The notes below the pieces were generated by a model that was not told where the DNA came from, did no database searches, and was given only the letters and a program-made list of their open reading frames with translations. Source: Gemmatimonadota bacterium (GTDB lineage Bacteria; Gemmatimonadota; Gemmatimonadetes; Gemmatimonadales; GWC2-71-9). From it: DNA of 64,000 nt. This document shows positions 16,881 through 25,507 of the stretch, piece by piece. A program made the position numbers and the translations under genes. The DNA lies in assembly GCA_016713785.1 (NCBI GenBank), contig JADJOM010000002.1, forward strand, positions 689,147-753,146, given 5' to 3'. How positions within the stretch are numbered: the stretch's first letter is position 1; each line of letters opens with the position of its first letter.

Positions 16881-19800
16881 GCGGAGTGCCGGGTGCCGGG
16901 CGGCTCGCGCCACCCGGCGAGCATGCGGCCCACCCGGTCGCGGATGGCCCACTCGGGGTCGGCGCGCATGACGGTGTAGGCGGCGTCGTCGCCCAGGACC
17001 GCGAGCGCCAGCGCGGCGGGGAGCCGGCGCGCGGGATCACGGTCGTCCCGCGCCACCTCGCGCAGGGTCTCCACCGGCTGGGCCCGGCGGATGGCGGTGG
17101 CGGCCGCCGCGCGCCCGATCGCGAACGAGTCCGGGGTCTCGGTCCACTCGCCGCGGAGCAGCCGGGTGGCGAACAGCGCCGCGCGGACCATCTCGTCGGG
17201 ATCGAGGAACAGCGGCTCGAGCGCGGCGCTGTCGGGGGCGTCGAGGAAGGCCACCGCGATGTCCTGCCGCACCCCCGGGTCGGGGTCGCCCAGCATCGCG
17301 GCCAGCCGCTCGAAGCGGCGGCAGGCGGCCCAGGCATGCGCGGCCGCGCGGCGCACCGGCACCGCCGGGTCGACGCTGAGCCCCTCGAGCGCCGGCTCGT
17401 CGACCAGGTCCGGGCGGACCGCCCACAGCTGGCCCACGGCCTCGCGCACCGGGGTGGCCTGGCTCAGCCCCACCACGCCGAGCACCCGGCGCAGGTCGGG
17501 GTGGTGCATGTGCCGCGCGATGCGCGTGAGCAGGATCGCCTCCTGCCCATCGCGGTCGAGGCCGAGCGCCAGGTCGAGGAACGCCGGGAAGGCGGCCTCG
17601 GCCTGCTCGGCGACCGCCTTGAGCACCACCGCATCGTCCTCGGAGCGGAGCAGGCGCACCAGGCCGGGGAGCCCCTTCTCGGGGGCCACGCGCTGGAACA
17701 GCGCCACGGCCGCGTGCCGCACGCTGCGGTTGGGATCGGCCAGGGCGCGGGTGGCAGTCAGGTGCAGTTCGTCGGCGTCGAGCATGCCGCCCACCGCGGT
17801 GAGCGCCGCGGCCCGCACGTCCGGGTCGGGGTCGCTGCGCACCACGGTGAGCAGCGCGCTGCGGCTGCGCTCCCCCTGGAACACCCGCAGGCCGGCCACC
17901 AGCCGGACCCGCTGCTCGGGGGAGAGCACGCCGCGCATGCCCTCCGCCAGGGTCTGCTCCATCTGCTCCCGGCTGGTGCTGCCCAGGGCGCGCAGCTCCA
18001 CGTGCCGGGCCTCGCGCAGGCGGAGGCCCAGCAGGCGGAACTCGGCGTCCTGCTTGAGGCGCTCGCGCAGCGTCTCGCGCAGCTCCTGCTCGTCCGCCAT
18101 CTCCACCACCCGGGCCACCAGGCTCTCCTGGTCGTACGCGCCGAGGGCCAGCACCGCCGCCACCCGGACCGCCACCGGCTGGTCCTGGTGACAGATGGCG
18201 AGCAGCGCCACCTCGCCCCCGGGCGCGCGGAAGATGCCGGTGGCCAGCGCGGCCCGCTCCCGCACCAGGGGCGAGGGATCCTGCTGCAGCAGGGTGAGCA
18301 GCCGCAGCGAGGCGGTCTCCCGGCCCAGCCGCACCAGCCCGTCCACCGCGCGGGCCCGCACCTCGGCGTCGGGGTCATCGAGGCCGAGGAGCAGCAGCTC
18401 GGTGGCCCGCTCCTCGCCGGTCCGGCCCAGCACGTCGGCGGCGGCCGCGCGGACCTGCGGGGCGTGGTCGCGGAACAGCGACTCGAGCAGCGGGACGGGA
18501 TACGGGGGGCGAAGCCCCCCGATGGTCCGCACCAGCCGGACCCGGCCGTCGGCGTCGTTCCGTTCCAGGAGCAGGTCGATGATGGCGCCGAGCTGGTCGC
18601 GGTCGATGCGCGCCACCGCCGCGGTGATCGCGTCGGCGAAGTCGGGCTCCGCGTCACGGTAGCTGCGCACCAGCGCCGGGACGGTGTCGGCCACGCCGAG
18701 CTCGCCCAGGGCGCGGGCGGCGGCGGCGCGCACCGCGGCCTCGCTGTCGGCCAGCAGCTCCACCAGCAGCGGGGCGGCGCCGCGCCAGCCGGTCTCCGCC
18801 ACCCCCTCCGCCGCCGCGGCCCGGACCAGCGCCTCGGGGTCGCGCAGCAGGCGGGCGAACTCGCGATCGGCGCCGGCGGCATGGATCAGGCCGAGGGCGC
18901 GCGCGGCGGCCGCGCGCACCAGCGGCTCCCGGTCGGTGGAGCGGGGGAGGATCACCCCCGCGAGCTCGCTGCCACCCAGGTCGCCGATGAGCGCGGTGGC
19001 CGCGGCGCGCACCCGCTCGTCGGCGTCGCCGAGGGCGTCGAGGGCGGCGGGGACGGCCTCGCGTACGGTCAGGGCGTGCAGCACCTCCAGCGCCTCGGCC
19101 CGGATGGCGGGCTCGGTGTCGTGCCGCGCCCGCTCGATCAGTTCGACGCCGAGGTCGCGGCGGTCGGTCTGCCGCACCGCCGCCACCACGGCCCGCCGCA
19201 CCCGCGGCGCGGGGTGCAGCAGGTGCTCGGCCAGCAGCTCGCGGGCGCCCGCCACGCCGAACTTGACCAGCATGGCGTGGGTATCCGGGGTGTCCTCGCC
19301 CCGCTCGATCAGCCCCACCAGGCGGCTGGGCACCCCGAGCCGCTCCAGCGCCACCGCGGCGCGGATGCGGATCTCGGGATCGGGGTCGTCGAGCGCCACC
19401 GAGAGCGGCGCCTCGGCGGCGGGGCCGATCTGCTCCAGCGCCTCGACGCTCCGCATGCGGACCCACCAGGCCGGGTCGCCGAGGGCGCGGACCAGGCGGT
19501 CGATCACCTCGCTGTCGGCGAACTGGCCCAGGGCGCTGGCGATGCGCGCGCGCACGAAGGGCGCCGGGTCGGAGAGCAGGTGGTCGAGCAGGTAGGTGAC
19601 GGCGCGGCGGTCGCCCAGCTTGCCGAGGGCGCCGGCCACCTTGGCGCGCACCTCGTCGTCCATGTCCTTGAGCGCCACGATCAGCACCGGGAAGGCGCTC
19701 TGGACCTTGAGCTCGCCCAGGATGTTCGCGGCCCACGCCCGCGCGGGGTGCCGGGTCGGGTCGCGCAGGAAGGCCAGCATCGGCTCCACCACCGGCGCGC

Positions 19801-20389
19801 CATGGCGCACCAGGATGTCGGCGATGCGCGGCGCCAGCCAGTTCTCCGCCTGCTTGAGCGCCTCGACCAGCGGCCCCACCGCGCGGGGGTCGGCGATGCG
19901 GGCCAGCGCCCGCAGCGCGATCTCCCGCACGTCGGCGTCCTCGGTGCGGGTGGCGCCGATGGTCTCGAGCAGGGCGGGCACCGCCTTGGCGTTGCCCACC
20001 CGGCCCAGCAGCTCGGCGGCGAAGGCGCGCTCGCGCCACTCCTTGGCGGTGCGGATGCGCTCGATGTACTTGTCGACCAGGCCGAGCCGGTCGTAGGTGT
20101 CGAGCAGCCAGGGGGGCCGCTCGGTGAGGCCCCGGGCCTGCTCCTCGAGCAGCGCCTCCAGCGCCTCGAAGTCGCGCAGGGTGCGGAGCTGGAGCAGCTC
20201 GGGCTCGAGCAGCGCCTTCTCCCGCTGCGCCAGCCCCGCCACGACCTCGCGGTAGAGCCCCTTCCGCTCCGCCAGCCGGCGCTCCACCCGGGAGAGCCAC
20301 GCGGCGTAGATGAGCCAGGCCACGATGCCCAGGACGCCGATGGCGACGACCGTTGCGGCGAACAGGAGGATCAGGCGAAGCAGGGTCAC
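16877..20389 (-). CDS. Large membrane-anchored HEAT-repeat protein
   Basis: 1,170 residues. It opens with a single membrane helix (LLRLILLFAATVVAIGVLGI), then a short coiled stretch, then 25 or more tandem HEAT/PBS-lyase-type repeats of ~31 residues (typical unit: VRAAAARALGELGxxDTVPALV), covering almost the whole remaining length. Such solenoids are protein-protein scaffolds. Start GTG 20389 overlaps the receiver gene's stop (GTGA), and its own stop overlaps the GT2 start, so receiver, scaffold and synthase are made together. I infer a scaffold that links signalling to the polysaccharide synthase. The extreme repeat content makes internal recombination likely. Confidence 0.85.
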   Translation of the reverse strand: MTLLRLILLFAATVVAIGVLGIVAWLIYAAWLSRVERRLAERKGLYREVVAGLAQREKALLEPELLQLRTLRDFEALEALLEEQARGLTERPPWLLDTYDRLGLVDKYIERIRTAKEWRERAFAAELLGRVGNAKAVPALLETIGATRTEDADVREIALRALARIADPRAVGPLVEALKQAENWLAPRIADILVRHGAPVVEPMLAFLRDPTRHPARAWAANILGELKVQSAFPVLIVALKDMDDEVRAKVAGALGKLGDRRAVTYLLDHLLSDPAPFVRARIASALGQFADSEVIDRLVRALGDPAWWVRMRSVEALEQIGPAAEAPLSVALDDPDPEIRIRAAVALERLGVPSRLVGLIERGEDTPDTHAMLVKFGVAGARELLAEHLLHPAPRVRRAVVAAVRQTDRRDLGVELIERARHDTEPAIRAEALEVLHALTVREAVPAALDALGDADERVRAAATALIGDLGGSELAGVILPRSTDREPLVRAAAARALGLIHAAGADREFARLLRDPEALVRAAAAEGVAETGWRGAAPLLVELLADSEAAVRAAAARALGELGVADTVPALVRSYRDAEPDFADAITAAVARIDRDQLGAIIDLLLERNDADGRVRLVRTIGGLRPPYPVPLLESLFRDHAPQVRAAAADVLGRTGEERATELLLLGLDDPDAEVRARAVDGLVRLGRETASLRLLTLLQQDPSPLVRERAALATGIFRAPGGEVALLAICHQDQPVAVRVAAVLALGAYDQESLVARVVEMADEQELRETLRERLKQDAEFRLLGLRLREARHVELRALGSTSREQMEQTLAEGMRGVLSPEQRVRLVAGLRVFQGERSRSALLTVVRSDPDPDVRAAALTAVGGMLDADELHLTATRALADPNRSVRHAAVALFQRVAPEKGLPGLVRLLRSEDDAVVLKAVAEQAEAAFPAFLDLALGLDRDGQEAILLTRIARHMHHPDLRRVLGVVGLSQATPVREAVGQLWAVRPDLVDEPALEGLSVDPAVPVRRAAAHAWAACRRFERLAAMLGDPDPGVRQDIAVAFLDAPDSAALEPLFLDPDEMVRAALFATRLLRGEWTETPDSFAIGRAAAATAIRRAQPVETLREVARDDRDPARRLPAALALAVLGDDAAYTVMRADPEWAIRDRVGRMLAGWREPPGTRHSA

Positions 20390-20757
20390 GCGGACTCCGT
20401 GAGGCGGTCGAGCAGCTCGAGCAGCTGCCGCACATCCACCGGCTTGGCCAGGAAGGCGTCGGCGCCGACCTCGCGGGCCCAGAACTCGTCGGCCGGCTGG
20501 TCCTTGGTGGTGACGATCACGATGGGGATGGTGGCGGTGGCCGGCTCCGCCTTGAGGCGGCGGCAGGTCTGGTACCCGTTGAGCCGGGGCATCATGACGT
20601 CGAGCACGATGACGTCGGGGCGGCGCTCGACGGCCAGCTGCAGGCCGGCCTCGCCGTCGGGCGCGGCCTCCACCCGCCAGCCGCTGGCGCCGAGCATCCG
20701 CTCGAGCAGGCGGCGCTGGTCGGGATCGTCCTCGATGACGAGCGCCAGGCGGCTCAT
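20386..20757 (-). CDS. Single-domain response regulator
   Basis: 123 residues, a stand-alone CheY-like receiver. It has the acidic pair EDD (9-11), phospho-acceptor Asp in VIVLDVMMPRLNG (about residue 53), Thr in VIVTTKD and Lys in FLAKPVD. There is no output domain. First gene of the operon with the HEAT protein and GT2, so it probably controls that system by protein contact. No dedicated histidine kinase is adjacent. Confidence 0.9.
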   Translation of the reverse strand: MSRLALVIEDDPDQRRLLERMLGASGWRVEAAPDGEAGLQLAVERRPDVIVLDVMMPRLNGYQTCRRLKAEPATATIPIVIVTTKDQPADEFWAREVGADAFLAKPVDVRQLLELLDRLTESA

Positions 20758-20794
20758 CGGGCGGCTCCGGCGCGGTCGGTCTCGTCCACATCAC

Positions 20795-20829
20795 AAAAAC
20801 GACAGAAGGCCGCGTCGGGCGCGGCCTTC
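20795..20829 (-). terminator. Intrinsic terminator of the HD-GYP gene
   Basis: Read on the minus strand: a 10-bp stem GAAGGCCGCG/CGCGGCCTTC with a 5-nt loop, followed after a few bases by TTTTT. It lies between the HD-GYP stop (20860) and the receiver gene start, so the two are separate transcription units. Confidence 0.8.
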
Positions 20830-20859
20830 GGGGTCCCTGCTGCCGTGGTGGCCGGGGGC

Positions 20860-21924
20860 CTAGGAGCGGGCATCGTCAAGGAAGACAAGGGCTTGCCTCC
20901 GTCGGACGGCGGCCTCGAGGGCGTGGTAGACGGTGGGATCCAGCACCGAGCCGGCCAGGTCCCGCATCCGTTCCACCGCCACGTCGGGCGGCATCTTCTC
21001 CTGGTACGGCCGCGCGGTGGTCAGCGCGTCGTAGATCTCCGCGGCGGCCAGCACCCGGGCGCCGAGGGCGATCTCCTCCCCCTTCAGGTGGTCGGGATAG
21101 CCCTGCCCGTCCCAGCGCTCGTGGTGGCTGCGCACGAAGGCGATGATCTCGCCGAGGTGCGCCAGCGGGGAGAGGATCTGGGAACCGATCACCACGTGCT
21201 GCTTGACCAGCTCGTACTCATCGGCGGTGAGCGGGCCTTCCTTGCTCAGGATGTCCTCGCGGATGCCGATCTTGCCGATGTCGTGCAGCCGGCCGCCCAT
21301 GCGGACCTGCTCGATCTGCTCATCGCCCATGCCCAGCTCGGCCGCGATCATGGCGCCCATGTCGGCCACCCGGGCAGAGTGGCCGCGGATGAACGGATCC
21401 TTGGCCTCGAGGGCGTTGACCAGCGCCTCCAGGGTGGCGATCGAGAGCCGCTCCAGCTTGGCGCGCTCGCGCCGCAGCTCGGCGGTGCGGACCGCCACCT
21501 CTTCCTTGAGCCACTGGTTGAGGTTGGCCTGCTCGATCTGGCTGTCGCGGCGGCGGATGGCGCGCAGGATGGCGCGCGCCAGGTCGGAGAGGTCGATCGG
21601 CTTGGTGAGGTAGTCCATCGCGCCGCGCTGCATGCAGAGCGCGGCGGTGGTGGCGTCGTTGACCGCCGTCAGCATGAGGACGGCCAGGCTCGGCTCCAGC
21701 TCCAGCACCTGGGGCACCAGGTCGATCCCGCTCTTCCCCGGCATCCGGACGTCGAGCAGCACCACCGACACCTTCTGGCGTTGCAGCACGCGCAACGCCT
21801 CGTCGCCGGAGCCTGCCGTGACGACGTCGTAGCCCTGCTGGTTCAGGAACTTCTTGAGCGCATTCCGGATCGGCTCCTCGTCATCCACCACGAGGACGCT
21901 GATCGGGGCGTCGGCCAGCGGCAC
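20860..21924 (-). CDS. Response regulator with HD-GYP domain (RpfG type)
   Basis: 354 residues. A full receiver (acidic DDEE, Asp in VVLLDVRMPGKSG, Lys in YLTKPID) is joined by a coiled helix to an HD-GYP domain containing RLHDIGKIGIRE, HVVIGSQIL and HHERWDGQGYP. Known of the family: cyclic-di-GMP phosphodiesterases that lower c-di-GMP. The GYP motif is present as QGYP. GTG 21924 follows GGAG by 7 nt. Its location next to the exopolysaccharide operon fits a role in biofilm control, but this is inference. Confidence 0.92.
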   Translation of the reverse strand: MPLADAPISVLVVDDEEPIRNALKKFLNQQGYDVVTAGSGDEALRVLQRQKVSVVLLDVRMPGKSGIDLVPQVLELEPSLAVLMLTAVNDATTAALCMQRGAMDYLTKPIDLSDLARAILRAIRRRDSQIEQANLNQWLKEEVAVRTAELRRERAKLERLSIATLEALVNALEAKDPFIRGHSARVADMGAMIAAELGMGDEQIEQVRMGGRLHDIGKIGIREDILSKEGPLTADEYELVKQHVVIGSQILSPLAHLGEIIAFVRSHHERWDGQGYPDHLKGEEIALGARVLAAAEIYDALTTARPYQEKMPPDVAVERMRDLAGSVLDPTVYHALEAAVRRRQALVFLDDARS

Positions 21925-21989
21925 CGAAACTCCGGGAGGAAGTGGTCTCCGGGTTGGCTAACCCTATGACAGGGAAGATTATCCTCGGT

Positions 21990-22024
21990 GGGGGCGGGGG
22001 GAAAGGGGAACGGGGGGGAGGGGG
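21990..22024 (+). other. Potential G-quadruplex tract
   Basis: Five G-runs of 4-7 bases separated by loops of 1-3 bases lie on the plus strand, just upstream of the minus-strand HD-GYP gene (template side). No other element is seen in the 142-nt gap. Confidence 0.5.
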
Positions 22025-22066
22025 CGCCTCACGGGGCGACTCCAGCCCCCCCCTCCCGCGGACGCC

Positions 22067-22909
22067 CTACCCCACGAACTCCACCTGCACCGGGTGGGGG
22101 ATCAGGCCGGCGGCGTGCCCGCGCCGCAGCAGCTCCCGGACCGCCTCGCGGCCCCGCGCGCCGTAGTCCACCGTCCAGTCGTTGACGTACATCCCGACGA
22201 ACCGGTCGGTCTTCTCGTCGCCGATGCCGCGGTTGAACTGCTTGGCGTGCTCCAGGGCGGGGCGCCGGTGCTCCAGGGCGTAGACGATGCTGTCCTTGAG
22301 GTCGCGGGCCACCTGCTGGACGGTGGCCTCGCCCAGGTCGCGGCGCACCACGTTGCCGCCGAGGGGCAGGGGCAGGCCGGTCTCGGCGAACCACCACTCG
22401 CCCATGTCGGCCCAGAGATGGAGCCCCCGCTCCTGGAAGGTGAGCTGGCCCTCGTGGATCAGGAGGCCGAGATCGACCGTGCCGGCGAGCACCGCGTCCT
22501 CGATCTGGTCGAAGGGCACCACCACCTCGACGAAGTCGGGCTGGTAGAGCTTGAGGGCCAGGTAGGCGGTGGTGAGCTTGCCCGGGACCGCGATGCGCTT
22601 GCCGCGGCTGGCCGCGCGCGGGTCGGCGGGGGCGGCGGTGGTGGCCACCAGCCGCGGGCCGTAGCGGTCGCCCATCGAGGAGCCGCTGCTCAGCAGGGCG
22701 TAGCGATCGGCCAGGTAGGCGTAGGCGTGGATCGAGACCGCGGTCACCTCGAGCTCGCCGCGCAGGGCGCGGCGGTTGAGCGACTCGATGTCCGACAGCT
22801 CGTGCACGTAGCGGAGGTCGCCGGTGTCGATCTTGCCCTCGGCGAGGGCGTAGAACATGAACGCGTCGTCGGAATCGGGCGAGTGCGCGACGTGGATGGT
22901 GCGGGGCAT
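22067..22909 (-). CDS. mqnD: 1,4-dihydroxy-6-naphthoate synthase (MqnD), futalosine menaquinone pathway
   Basis: 280 residues of the MqnA/MqnD periplasmic-binding-like family. Signature segments are AHSPDSDDAFMFYAL at the start, SSGSSMGDRYGPRLVA in the middle (substrate cleft), and VDLGLLIHEGQLTFQ, the MqnD-type HEGR/HEGQ motif. Reaction: converts cyclic dehypoxanthine futalosine to 1,4-dihydroxy-6-naphthoate. MqnA is the alternative, but the HEG motif favours MqnD. No other mqn gene is in the window. ATG 22909 lies just after CCGGTACCCGGTAC. Confidence 0.8.
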   Translation of the reverse strand: MPRTIHVAHSPDSDDAFMFYALAEGKIDTGDLRYVHELSDIESLNRRALRGELEVTAVSIHAYAYLADRYALLSSGSSMGDRYGPRLVATTAAPADPRAASRGKRIAVPGKLTTAYLALKLYQPDFVEVVVPFDQIEDAVLAGTVDLGLLIHEGQLTFQERGLHLWADMGEWWFAETGLPLPLGGNVVRRDLGEATVQQVARDLKDSIVYALEHRRPALEHAKQFNRGIGDEKTDRFVGMYVNDWTVDYGARGREAVRELLRRGHAAGLIPHPVQVEFVG

Positions 22910-22958
22910 GGACAGTACCGGGTACCGGAGGCCGGGCGGGGCGCCCGGGCGGCGGCCG

Positions 22959-23642
22959 TCAGGGGGTGGAGAGACGCTGCTTCAGGTCGTCGAGCATGGC
23001 GCGGTGTTCGTCGTATTCCGGGCGGCCGGCGCGGAGTTCCTGGTCGATGTCGGCGAGGAAGGTCTTGCGGGCCCGGTCGTAGGCGGCGGCATCGCGGCCC
23101 GCCTGGGCCGCCTCGAGGCGCAGCAGGGCCGCGAAGAGGTGCTTCGGCGCCGCGGCCTGGATGGTGTCGGCCAGGGCCAGCGCCGCGGGGTAGTCGCCGA
23201 GCTGGATGTGGATCACGCCGGCGTGATAGCGGGCGTCGGCGTCGACCTGGTCGAGCATGTCGTAGGCCTGCAGCGCCATCGGCGCGAAGCGGAGCGCCGT
23301 GGCGGTGTCGCCGGTGCCCACCGCGTTCATGATCCGGTCGTGCAGGCGGAGGAAGCGCTCCCGCGGGGTCATCTGGGAGATGTCGGGGGGCGCGCCGGCG
23401 CCGCCCCCCTGGCCGGCGGCGGTGTTGCCGGCGTTGGCCATGTCCGGGGCCGCGGCGCGGGCATCCTTGGTGGTGACGAACCAGGTGATCCCGGCGAGGG
23501 CCACCAGCACCAGCGCCCAGGCCACGATCCAGGGCGCCTGCTCACCCACCCCGGCGGTGACGGCGCGGCCGCAGCGGTGGCAGTAGCGGGCTTCGGTGGC
23601 GAGCGGCGCGTGGCAGGCGGGGCAGCTGGGCGGTGTGGTCAT
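22959..23642 (-). CDS. Zinc-ribbon membrane protein with TPR-like helices
   Basis: 227 residues. The N-terminus carries a zinc ribbon CPACHAPL...YCHRCGRAV (four Cys, CxxC...CxxC). One membrane helix follows (WIVAWALVLVALAGITWFV), then a helical periplasmic or extracytoplasmic domain with TPR-like spacing (ALRFAPMALQAYDML, HAGVIHIQLGDYPAALALAD). Function unknown; such proteins are usually scaffold or sensor components. It could share its divergent promoter region with the gene pair at 23862, but the 72-bp repeat sits between them. Confidence 0.7.
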   Translation of the reverse strand: MTTPPSCPACHAPLATEARYCHRCGRAVTAGVGEQAPWIVAWALVLVALAGITWFVTTKDARAAAPDMANAGNTAAGQGGGAGAPPDISQMTPRERFLRLHDRIMNAVGTGDTATALRFAPMALQAYDMLDQVDADARYHAGVIHIQLGDYPAALALADTIQAAAPKHLFAALLRLEAAQAGRDAAAYDRARKTFLADIDQELRAGRPEYDEHRAMLDDLKQRLSTP

Positions 23643-23672
23643 GGCGCGGGGAATCTAGACGGTGGGCGGTGG

Positions 23673-23784
23673 GGCGGTAGGGCGGCGACCGAGGGCCCTT
23701 CGGGAGCGGCGCAGCCGCGACCCGGGCCCGAGGGAGTGGCGGTAAGGGCGGTAAGGCGGTAAAGGCGGTAAAGGTGGTAGGGTC
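23673..23784 (+). repeat. Dispersed intergenic repeat, copy A, with GGCGGTA-type tandem tail
   Basis: Positions 23673-23744 are identical over 72 bp to the reverse complement of 35100-35171. The core contains nested palindromes (GGGCCCTTCGGGAGC, GCGGCGCAGCCGC and CCGGGCCCGAGGG regions). It is followed by four or five imperfect copies of a heptamer like GGCGGTA. Located between divergent genes. Confidence 0.85.
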
Positions 23785-23861
23785 GGTGCGCCGAGCCGCC
23801 AAGCCGCCCGCTTGTCCCCCGCCCCTCCCCTTGGTTAGTCTCCACCTAACCCGGAGGAGTC

Positions 23862-24137
23862 ATGGCCCAGCCACAGCAGCCGCCGCCGGTTCCCCTTCCC
23901 GACGCCCCCTCCGCCCGCCACCTGGGCGACCTGGCCCGGAGCCAGACGCGCTGGGGGGTCTACCTCGAGACCCGCACCGTGGGCACCATGGCCCAGGGGC
24001 GGCTGCATTTCGTCGAGGGACCCCGCCACAAGAGCAGCGGCTGGATCTTCCGCGAGTGGACCGAGCAGGACATCATGAACCGCTTCAGCGACTTCAGCCC
24101 GATCGAGCTCTGGAAAATCCTCGAAAGCCTGGGATGA
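23862..24137 (+). CDS. Small conserved protein encoded ahead of glnA
   Basis: 91 residues, soluble, with a proline-rich start and a compact C-terminal part (WGVYLETRTVGTMAQGRLHF, then FREWTEQDIMNRFSDFSPIE). No known domain is recognised. A strong GGAGGAG ribosome site precedes ATG 23862, and the stop overlaps the glnA start (ATGA). The tight coupling suggests it is made in step with glutamine synthetase; a regulatory partner is possible but unproven. Confidence 0.7.
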   Translation: MAQPQQPPPVPLPDAPSARHLGDLARSQTRWGVYLETRTVGTMAQGRLHFVEGPRHKSSGWIFREWTEQDIMNRFSDFSPIELWKILESLG

Positions 24138-25507
24138 CCGCACCCCGCCCCTCCGTCACCGATTTTCCCCGGCAGCTGCGTGGCGTCGCCAAGGCCGATG
24201 TGCTCGAGCTGGCGGCGGAGTTCCAGGTGGACTTCCTCCGGCTCCAGTTCACCGACATCCAGGGCGTCAACAAGAACGTCGAGGTCCCCCGCAGCCAGTT
24301 CGCCAAGGCGCTGGACGGGGAGATCATGTTCGACGGGTCCTCCATCGAGGGGTTCGTGCGGATCGAGGAGAGCGACATGCTCCTGGTCCCCGACCTCGAC
24401 ACCTTCCGCATCCTGCCGATGGACGACGAGGGGGGCCGGGTGGCCCGGCTCCTCTGCGACATCAACACCCCCGACCACCAGCCCTTCGCCGGCTGCCCGC
24501 GACTCACGCTCAAGCGGCAGATCGCCCGCGCGCGCGACCTCGGCTACTCGATGATGGCCGGCTGCGAGGTGGAGTTCTTCCTGTTCGAGAAGGACGCCCA
24601 GGGCAACCCCAGCACCGTCACCCACGACGCCGGCAGCTACTTCGACCTCACCCCGGTGGACCGTGGCGAGGAGCTGCGGCGCCTGATCGTGCGGGACCTC
24701 GAGCTGATGGGCTTCGAGGTGGAGGCGGCCCACCACGAGGTGGCGCCCGGCCAGCACGAGGTGGACTTCCGCTACGCCGACGCGCTCACCACCGCCGACA
24801 ACATCGCCACCTTCAAGTTCGTGGTGCGCAGCCTGGCCAACCGGCACGGCTTCGTGGCGTCGTTCATGCCCAAGCCGATCATGGGGCAGGCCGGCAGCGG
24901 CATGCACACCCACCAGAGCCTCTTCCGCGGCAAGGACAACGCCTTCTACGACCCGAAGACCGAGCACCAGCTCTCGGCGGTGGCGCTGTCGTACGTGGAG
25001 GGGCTGCTGCACCACGCCCGCGGCTTCTGCGCCATCACCAACCCGCTGATCAACAGCTACAAGCGGCTGGTCCCGGGCTACGAGGCGCCGATCAACGTGG
25101 CGTGGAGCATGCGGAACCGCTCCCCGCTGGTGCGCATCCCCGAGCGGCGCGAGGACGGCACCCGCTGCGAGCTGCGCATGCCCGATCCCTCCGCCAACCC
25201 GTACCTCTCGCTCACCGTGCAGCTGGCGGCCGGCCTCGACGGCGTGGAGCAGCGGATGCCCTGCCGCGAGCCGGTCAACCGCAACATCTTCCGCATGAGC
25301 TACCGCGACCGGCGGAAGTACCAGATCGACGACCTCCCCCGCGACCTCCACGAGGCGCTCGACCGCTTCGAGAAGGACGACGTGATCAAGGCCGCGCTCG
25401 GCGAGCACCTCACCGAGCGCTTCCTCGAGGCCAAGCGCGAGGAAGTGGCCCTGTTCAACCGCGAAGTGACGGAGTGGGAGACCCGCAACTACCTGGGGCG
25501 GTACTAG
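24134..25507 (+). CDS. glnA: Glutamine synthetase, type I
   Basis: 457 residues, full length for the shorter GSI-alpha class. Active-site blocks are all visible: MFDGSSIEGF, EFFLF, HHEVAPGQHEVDFRY, GSGMHTHQSL, PGYEAPINVAWS (ATP loop) and ELRMPDPSANPYL. Reaction: glutamate + NH3 + ATP to glutamine. The adenylylation-loop tyrosine region of the longer GSI-beta enzymes is not evident, so control is more likely by feedback than by GlnE. Translationally coupled to the 91-aa gene upstream. Its stop overlaps the end of the convergent DinB gene by 4 nt. Confidence 0.97.
   Translation: MTAPRPSVTDFPRQLRGVAKADVLELAAEFQVDFLRLQFTDIQGVNKNVEVPRSQFAKALDGEIMFDGSSIEGFVRIEESDMLLVPDLDTFRILPMDDEGGRVARLLCDINTPDHQPFAGCPRLTLKRQIARARDLGYSMMAGCEVEFFLFEKDAQGNPSTVTHDAGSYFDLTPVDRGEELRRLIVRDLELMGFEVEAAHHEVAPGQHEVDFRYADALTTADNIATFKFVVRSLANRHGFVASFMPKPIMGQAGSGMHTHQSLFRGKDNAFYDPKTEHQLSAVALSYVEGLLHHARGFCAITNPLINSYKRLVPGYEAPINVAWSMRNRSPLVRIPERREDGTRCELRMPDPSANPYLSLTVQLAAGLDGVEQRMPCREPVNRNIFRMSYRDRRKYQIDDLPRDLHEALDRFEKDDVIKAALGEHLTERFLEAKREEVALFNREVTEWETRNYLGRY

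Noticed and set aside
16886..20863. 1,325-codon plus-strand frame opposite the HEAT-repeat gene
   Set aside because: The repeat periodicity and membrane start are on the minus strand; this frame is the antisense image of the repeats.
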